A stretch of 12,288 bases of DNA, taken from contig CAWUST010000023.1 in the NCBI GenBank assembly GCA_963925495.1, positions 1-12,288 on the forward strand, in the 5' to 3' direction. Shown here one piece after another: positions 9,401 through 12,288 of the stretch; the stretch's first letter is position 1, and every line of letters begins with the position of its first letter. A program made the position numbers and the translations under genes. The stretch comes from UBA2108 sp963925495 (lineage in GTDB: Bacteria > Bacteroidota > Bacteroidia > Flavobacteriales_G > Salibacteraceae). The notes beneath the pieces were generated by a model, which did no database searches, was not told the DNA's origin, and saw only the letters and a program-made list of their open reading frames with translations.

Positions 9401-9577
9401 ACTAAAGCCCATGAATTTTAAGAAATCTCTACGCGATGAAGCAGTATCCACCAGTGAATCTTTAGCTAAAAATTCATCTACTGGTAATTCTTTTTTGAAT
9501 TCACTCTGGGTTTCCTCTATAAATGCAGAGTCACCTTCAAGCTGGTCTAAACTGTTCCAATATTTTTTATCACTCAT
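6410..9577 (-). CDS. actB: Alternative Complex III subunit B, Tat-exported iron-sulfur protein with a molybdopterin-oxidoreductase-like domain
   Basis: Periplasmic iron-sulfur subunit of ACIII, 1055 residues. A ~47-residue extension precedes the twin-arginine motif SRRDFLK (48-54), then a hydrophobic stretch ending in lipobox LAAC (Cys68), so export as a Tat lipoprotein is likely. Residues ~75-740 resemble a molybdopterin oxidoreductase fold that in ACIII is known to lack the molybdenum cofactor. The C-terminal ferredoxin-like domain has four cysteine sets: 803/806/809/813, 881/884/889/893, 913/919/923, and 971/974/1001/1005. In the third set the expected second cysteine is Thr916 (CIGTRYCAANC), which fits one [3Fe-4S] cluster beside three [4Fe-4S] clusters, as described for the complex. 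Spacing is 36 bp from actA and 25 bp to actC. Unrelated Mo-enzymes are unlikely given the neighbours. Confidence 0.96.
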   Translation of the reverse strand: MSDKKYWNSLDQLEGDSAFIEETQSEFKKELPVDEFLAKDSLVDTASSRRDFLKFMGFSLSAATLAACETPVTKAIPYVIKPEEVTPGIANWYASSYNRGGGFASILVKTREGRPIFIQANDAYPEALRGVSAKVNASVLELYDNNRYAGPSISEEEQYWEDIDADVISKLNAIKAKGGNVRVLSASTSSPSTQKVFQKFSEKFGGTADVDVYDEKVAVTETVNNQVVYYYDAQNYEGIVNANNADFGVSVIPSFDFTKAKVIVGINADFLSSWLDATANSKGYTQKRNPDNSWMSMHYQFETNMTTAGAAADVRGAIKPSENGEVAKLIYNILAKKAGIVTLPSAVIAEDDNNVVAKAEQAANDLWENKGNGLVMCGSHESGIQQIVNAINNLLGNYGKTLSLGKTNNLYNSNEGVNKLISEMNSGAVDALIVYGTNPAYSLPSALGFNAAMSKVGLTISLADRPDETSVLCNYICPDHFYLESWNDFQPYTGIYTMAQPTIKPLFNTRQAQESLLIWSGAGKDYYSFLKNNWKTSIISGMSDQLVTEESFNRAQQKGVYLIANSNAELEYKGDALVASKSISTSKSGWEAQMYFSNAIGDGTQANNPHLQELPDPITKISWDNYVTMAPSDMRENDWETRTAQETPASLITVAINGVNIELPAVSSPGQKKGTVGIALGYGRSVSGKTGATGKNAYTGLTFENGTYNYSASDISLNGTDQTYQIASVQTHHTMMGRKIVNETSLATFKETDKNDEHKGWNKDLKLQDGFGRVTPVKEMNLWDDHGIERGHRWGLNVDLNACTGCGACVTACHIENNVAIVGKDEIRRTRSMFWLRIDRYYSSDTSKASAKEDGTGVMDMYAEMEIPSDYPDVVFQPVMCQHCNHAPCETVCPVAATTHSEEGLNQMTYNRCIGTRYCAANCPYKVRRFNWFNYNKDPKFTDFNPTQNDLSRMVLNPDVVVRSRGVIEKCSFCVQKIQAGKLVAKKAKRPVQDGDVVSACASACPTNAISFGDLNDSKSKVRANFDNERSYFMIEEVGTQPNVAYMTKVRNRKA

Positions 9578-9613
9578 AGTTGCTCTAAAGATAAACTATC
9601 TATGTTGTTCTTA

Positions 9614-10852
9614 TTAATAATGACATTTAGCACATTCCAATCCTCCAATGTGTTCCACAGTGAAATCTTTAATAGGCTTGTCTTTGTATTTCTCTTTTAA
9701 TTCTTCGTGAATCTTATCGTAATAGGCATTGCCTTTCATGGCAACTTTTGTTTCACGATGACAATCAATACACCAACCCATTGTTAAATCGGAATGCTGT
9801 TTCATTGGGTAATCAAATGTCTCTACTTCCCCATGACACGTTTGGCATTTTTGTTTTCCAACTACAACATGCTGCGAGTGATTAAAATAAGCGAAATCTG
9901 GCAAATTATGAATCCTTACCCACTCTATAGGTTTAGGCTCTTTTGTATAGGCTTGAGTTTCCGGATCAAATCCAGCAGCAGCATATATTTTACTGATTTC
10001 TTCTGTTCCCCAAACTTTTCCTTCCGAAATACCTTTATGGCAATTCATACAAACATTTACCGAAGGAATACCAGCTGATTTCCCCTTGTAAGCCGAGCCA
10101 TGACAATAACCACAATCAATTTCATTCTCACCAGCATGAATTTTATGAGAAAATTTAATAGGTTGAGTCGGCGCATAACCAGCATAAACACCAATTTTTT
10201 TTGCGCCAAACCAGGCGTTAACCGTTCCGCAAATAACTAAAAACAATATAATTCCTACAGTAGTGCGTTTATGAGAACCCAACCAAGTCGTTAATTGACT
10301 TAAAACTCCAACCTCTTTAACGACCTCTCCGGTTACACCACCTTTTACTTGGCGTAATGAAGATTTAACATCAAGCAATACTTTTATAATAATTATTACT
10401 ATTACTAAAAGACCGATTAGCCAATATACAGTGTAATCATTACCTTGAGCAGGCGCGGCAATAACTTCTGCCACCTCGCCTTCTTTCACAGGAGGATTTT
10501 TTACATATTCCAAAACAGAGGCAATTTCCAAATCAGAAAGCGGCATTGCTGTCATTACAGTTTTATACTCCGCAAACAAGTCCGACGCATAAGAATCACC
10601 ACTGTTTTTCTTCAAATAATCCTGCGAATTTTTAATCCACGAATAGAGATTCTCCTGACTTTCCCATCTATCTTCAACACCCGCAAGAGCAGGACCGATA
10701 AGTCTTTTATCGATTTTATGACATGAAGCGCAATTCCCCTTGAACAGTTTTTCTCCATCCTGGGCACTTATGCTTCCAGAAAAGAAAATTAAAATTGAAA
10801 ATAGTGAAATCGAAATGGAAATACTTCCTTTCAACTTGCTTAATAGCCCCAT
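9614..10852 (-). CDS. actA: Alternative Complex III subunit A, hexaheme cytochrome c (monoheme domain fused to pentaheme domain)
   Basis: Multiheme cytochrome c of ACIII, first gene of the operon, 412 residues. A Sec-type signal (about 1-30, ending SISA) leads into a class I cytochrome c domain with CASCH (Cys41, Cys44, His45) and a probable Met103 ligand in TAMP. A transmembrane helix (143-160), a short polar loop and a second helix (197-215) bring the chain back to the periplasm. There a pentaheme domain follows with CGYCH (247), CMNCH (268), CQTCH (336), CIDCH (361) and CAKCH (407); the last sits one residue from the C-terminus. ActA in the originally described complexes is pentaheme, so the N-terminal domain adds a sixth heme. 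It could hand electrons to the oxidase or to a soluble carrier; this is inference. Confidence 0.95.
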   Translation of the reverse strand: MGLLSKLKGSISISISLFSILIFFSGSISAQDGEKLFKGNCASCHKIDKRLIGPALAGVEDRWESQENLYSWIKNSQDYLKKNSGDSYASDLFAEYKTVMTAMPLSDLEIASVLEYVKNPPVKEGEVAEVIAAPAQGNDYTVYWLIGLLVIVIIIIKVLLDVKSSLRQVKGGVTGEVVKEVGVLSQLTTWLGSHKRTTVGIILFLVICGTVNAWFGAKKIGVYAGYAPTQPIKFSHKIHAGENEIDCGYCHGSAYKGKSAGIPSVNVCMNCHKGISEGKVWGTEEISKIYAAAGFDPETQAYTKEPKPIEWVRIHNLPDFAYFNHSQHVVVGKQKCQTCHGEVETFDYPMKQHSDLTMGWCIDCHRETKVAMKGNAYYDKIHEELKEKYKDKPIKDFTVEHIGGLECAKCHY

Positions 10853-11082
10853 ATAATTAAGGTTTAAAAAGATCTTTTCGTTTAAACAATGTCATACTAA
10901 AGCGGCAAATGTATAACAAACGCTAACATAGATTTAAAGGCAATAAACTATTTGAAGTTGTGTAAATAATTTAGAATAGGTCTAAATAAGGAATTGGAGT
11001 AATGTTAACAATTCTAGCAACTTAATAGCACGGCCAAAATAAAAACCCCATCTTTGGCTCGGTTTCATACTCCGTTTAAATT
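10853..11082. promoter_or_regulatory. Divergent intergenic region between actA and the SPOR gene
   Basis: This 230-bp AT-rich region separates two divergently transcribed genes and must hold both promoters. For actA I see a candidate -7 element (separate entry) and two palindromes in the predicted leader: AAAAGATCTTTT at 10867-10878 and GTTTAAAC at 10880-10887. For the SPOR gene, CATCTTTG at 11049-11056 is one base off the Bacteroidota -7 consensus TAnnTTTG and lies 26 bp before the ATG, but no TTG lies at the right distance upstream. I find no small ORF or RNA gene. Confidence 0.55.
10906..10913 (-). promoter_or_regulatory. Candidate -7 promoter element for the act-cox operon
   Basis: Read on the minus strand these bases are TACATTTG, a full match to the Bacteroidota housekeeping -7 consensus TAnnTTTG, with transcription expected to start roughly 45 bases before the actA ATG. 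The matching -33 TTG is not at the ideal spacing; the nearest TTG is about 27 bp upstream. The call is therefore tentative. Confidence 0.35.
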
Positions 11083-11544
11083 ATGATAATATTAAAAACA
11101 ATTTTCTCTTCACTATTCGTTGTTGTTTTGTATTCAGGAAATGCGCAAACACCAAATATACCTGAAGAACCAGCACTACTTAAAAACGAAAACTTGGTGA
11201 TAAAAGGTGATAAAAGAATAAAAATATTAGAAGACAAGTACATTAGGATTAATGAAAAAGAAAAGCAATTGGATGGATATAGAATTCAATTATTCTCTAG
11301 TTCTGGACCAAATAGTTGGAGTAGAGTAAATTCAGTTCAAGCTGATTTCTTACAAATTTACCCCGATATTGGTGCCTATGTAATTCACATAAAACCTAGT
11401 TTTAGAGTTCGAATTGGTGACTATAGAAGCAGGATTGATGCGGAAAGGTTTTATCTGGAAATAGAAGAGAATTTCCCTGATGCTTTTATTGTAAGAGATA
11501 GGATTAATTTTCCTCTTTTAGGAATTGAAAAAGAGGAAGAGTAA
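11083..11544 (+). CDS. SPOR-domain protein, exported
   Basis: A 153-residue protein with an N-terminal signal peptide (about 1-21, cleavage likely after GNA), a short linker, and a SPOR-like domain at about residues 64-142 (GYRIQLFSSSG near its start, RVRIGDYRSRIDAERF in the middle, FIVRDRINFP at its end). SPOR domains bind glycan strands lacking stem peptides and often mark division or envelope-remodelling proteins. Short stand-alone forms like this are common in Bacteroidota, and their individual roles are mostly unknown. It is divergent from actA and ends in its own terminator, so it is probably a single-gene unit unrelated to respiration. There is no transmembrane helix beyond the signal. 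The start is the first ATG in frame, directly before the hydrophobic signal. Confidence 0.85.
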   Translation: MIILKTIFSSLFVVVLYSGNAQTPNIPEEPALLKNENLVIKGDKRIKILEDKYIRINEKEKQLDGYRIQLFSSSGPNSWSRVNSVQADFLQIYPDIGAYVIHIKPSFRVRIGDYRSRIDAERFYLEIEENFPDAFIVRDRINFPLLGIEKEEE

Positions 11545-11560
11545 TATACTCTTTTTGTTC
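11534..11560 (+). terminator. Intrinsic terminator of the SPOR gene
   Basis: A seven-base stem, AAGAGTA (11537-11543) with TACTCTT (11547-11553), closes a 3-base loop. It can be extended by G-U and A-T pairs to about ten, and runs into a T-rich tail (TTTTTGTT). The stem overlaps the stop codon at 11542-11544, an economical arrangement that ends the transcript right after the gene. Confidence 0.75.
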
Positions 11561-11689
11561 TACTATTTTTATTATATCGTTTATTGACAATTCGTTAAAC
11601 ACAAGAAAACTTCATTTTGACTCATGTTTTTTGGACTATGATTTTCTCTAAGTCATAATTATATCTTCAAGATTTTTTTAAGAATATTA

Positions 11690-11716
11690 CTCCAATAATT
11701 TGGAGGTTTCTTTTTA
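11690..11716 (+). terminator. Possible weak intrinsic terminator
   Basis: CTCCAA (11690-11695) pairs with TTGGAG (11700-11705) around a TAAT loop, followed by GTTTCTTTTT. The form fits a rho-independent terminator on the plus strand, perhaps a second stop for the SPOR transcript. The six-base stem is short, and in AT-rich DNA such a hairpin can occur by chance. Confidence 0.35.
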
Positions 11717-11721
11717 TGCGG

Positions 11722-11769
11722 TAGTCCAGATTTGCAATCCGAACTAGCATCTATTTTACATCTGGACTA
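11722..11769. repeat. 10-bp perfect inverted repeat with 28-bp spacer
   Basis: TAGTCCAGAT (11722-11731) and ATCTGGACTA (11760-11769) are exact reverse complements. The spacer holds a partial third arm, AATCCGAACTAG at about 11737-11748, which echoes GATCTGGACTAG-like bases of the right arm. It may be a remnant of a dispersed palindromic element or a protein-binding site; nothing here decides between them. Confidence 0.6.
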
Positions 11770-11892
11770 GTTGGAGAAAATAGATCAAACCGTTAAATTG
11801 TTTTGCACCGAGGAAGATATAGAGCCTCGCCACCTTTAAAAAAGTAGTTATATTTAAATTGAACGATAGGGGCTAATTTCATGTTTTTAATT

Positions 11893-11963
11893 TCCAGCTG
11901 GATTTTAAGGGAGGCGAGCCGCCTAGCTTGGACCGAAAAGCTTGGAAACTAATTTGAGTTTCC
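11893..11963. repeat. Cluster of three palindromes next to the tandem repeat
   Basis: Three inverted repeats lie within 71 bp. TCCAGCTGGA (11893-11902) is a perfect palindrome. AGGCG (11912-11916) pairs with CGCCT (11920-11924) around a 3-base loop. GGAAACT (11944-11950) pairs with AGTTTCC (11957-11963) around a 6-base loop, extendable by one T-A pair. The middle one is a GC-rich island in AT-rich surroundings. A folded RNA or a decayed mobile-element end would fit; neither is shown. Confidence 0.5.
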
Positions 11964-11980
11964 ATTTTATTTACTAATCC

Positions 11981-12145
11981 AACTATACCGTTTACGACAC
12001 TAGTTTTAAAGGCAGACTTGGTTAATGTATCAAAAAGAGAAATAGTAATGTTTTGAGGAGTCACAACTATACCGTTTGCGACACTAGTTTTAAAGGTAGC
12101 TTTGGTTAATGGATCAAAAAATTTAAATAGTAATGTTTTGAGGAA
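11981..12145. repeat. Diverged tandem direct repeat, two copies of about 84 bp
   Basis: Copy one starts at 11981 and copy two at 12065, both with AACTATACCGTTT. They stay alignable to TTTTGAGGA, with about nine differences and one single-base insertion over some 80 positions by eye. On the minus strand the period is 28 codons, and the intact copy reads TPQNITISLFD then TKSAFKTSVVNGIV. Copy two reads a matching TKATFKTSVANGIV but is broken upstream by a TAA and an extra base. This looks like a degraded repetitive coding unit or a non-coding intergenic repeat. Confidence 0.75.
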
Positions 12146-12199
12146 TTAGGCGTAATAGACAAAAAGTATGCTACAACCTTCCATAGTATTTACTATCAT

Positions 12200-12207
12200 T
12201 AGCTTTG
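12200..12207 (+). promoter_or_regulatory. Candidate -7 promoter element near the right edge
   Basis: TAGCTTTG matches the Bacteroidota -7 consensus TAnnTTTG and lies 16 bp before the ATG at 12224. No TTG lies at the usual -33 distance. The implied leader would be only about ten bases, so this is a tentative call tied to the partial reading frame downstream. Confidence 0.3.
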
Positions 12208-12223
12208 GCGCAAATGAAAGGTT

Positions 12224-12288
12224 ATGAATAAAAAAAATGCTTTTATTGCAAGAGCCCAATTACTAAGAAAAGTGGATTTCGCGGCAAC
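12224..12288 (+). CDS. Possible start of a gene running off the right edge, function unknown
   Basis: An ATG at 12224 opens a frame that stays open for the remaining 21 codons, beginning MNKKNAFIARAQLLRKVDF. A TAnnTTTG-type element lies just upstream. This is far too short for recognition, and one minus-strand frame is also open here, ending at a stop near 12202. It may be a true gene start or chance; I assign no function. Confidence 0.25.
   Translation, partial: MNKKNAFIARAQLLRKVDFAA

Larger units (their letters stand above)
1..10852 (-). other. Predicted act-cox operon (actABCDEF-coxB-ctaD)
   Basis: Eight genes run in the same direction with gaps of 36, 25, 12, 4, 35, 38 and 22 bp. I saw no strong hairpin-plus-T-run terminator in any gap. 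Together they encode a quinol:cytochrome c oxidoreductase and the core of its terminal oxidase, so single-transcript expression makes functional sense. The operon continues past the left edge, because ctaD is incomplete. Further oxidase genes (subunits III and IV, often present in such clusters) may lie there but cannot be seen. Confidence 0.8.
11545..12223. other. Intergenic region without a convincing gene, rich in repeats
   Basis: About 680 bp in which all six frames are broken or open only briefly. The longest open stretch is 61 codons on the minus strand (12064-11879). It uses a GTG start, lies within the tandem repeat, has no recognisable protein signature, and its upstream continuation is frameshifted, so I do not call it a gene. 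The region holds inverted repeats at 11690-11705, 11722-11769, 11893-11902, 11912-11924, 11944-11963 and 12183-12196, and a tandem repeat at 11981-12145. I see no tRNA, rRNA, CRISPR or complete insertion sequence. Confidence 0.6.

Noticed and set aside
6410..9577. ActB as a catalytic molybdenum enzyme
   Set aside because: The fold resembles molybdopterin oxidoreductases, but gene order, the four cluster motifs and neighbours identify ACIII ActB, whose domain is known not to hold the molybdenum cofactor.
11701..11790. tRNA or mobile-element end around the inverted repeat
   Set aside because: No acceptor stem, T-loop or CCA-compatible end could be drawn, and no transposase fragment or target-site duplication is visible.
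11879..12064. A 61-codon minus-strand frame starting with GTG
   Set aside because: It starts inside the tandem repeat, has no recognisable domain or ribosome site, and its upstream copy is frameshifted and stopped. I treat it as part of the repeat, not as a gene.
11981..12145. CRISPR array
   Set aside because: Only two long diverged copies in direct contact, with no short identical repeats and no unique spacers between them.

Overview
The window looks like a chromosomal segment from an AT-rich member of the Bacteroidota, most likely a flavobacterium. The evidence is the gene content (a complete Alternative Complex III cluster joined to an aa3-type cytochrome oxidase), the Bacteroidota-style proteins (Tat-lipoprotein ActB with a long N-terminal extension, DUF3341 ActD, lipoprotein ActE, a short SPOR-domain protein), A-rich leaders without clear Shine-Dalgarno sites, and TAnnTTTG-like -7 elements.

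Layout. Positions 1-10852 hold eight genes, all on the minus strand, separated by only 4-38 bp and so probably one operon. In transcription order they are actA (10852-9614), actB (9577-6410), actC (6384-5011), actD (4998-4468), actE (4463-3822), actF (3786-2587), coxB for oxidase subunit II (2548-1394) and ctaD for oxidase subunit I (1371-1, cut by the window edge). A 230-bp divergent intergenic region (10853-11082) holds a candidate -7 element and palindromes. A SPOR-domain protein gene (11083-11544, plus strand) follows, ending in a good intrinsic terminator. The last ~730 bp has no convincing complete gene. It holds a diverged tandem repeat of about 84 bp, several inverted repeats, and possibly the first codons of a plus-strand gene running off the right edge.

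How the genes work together. ActC and ActF are NrfD/PsrC-like membrane subunits. ActC is the expected menaquinol-oxidising subunit. ActB carries three [4Fe-4S] motifs and one [3Fe-4S] motif. ActA carries six heme-binding motifs and ActE one. Electrons from quinol are expected to pass through these hemes to the CuA centre of subunit II and on to the heme a/a3-CuB site of subunit I, where oxygen is reduced. The co-transcribed oxidase fits the ACIII-cytochrome oxidase supercomplex described in Flavobacterium johnsoniae.

This is mainly a known respiratory system. The points worth a second look are the hexaheme ActA fusion, a Glu-to-Lys change in the CuA motif, an insert in subunit II, and the repeat-rich tail at the right end.
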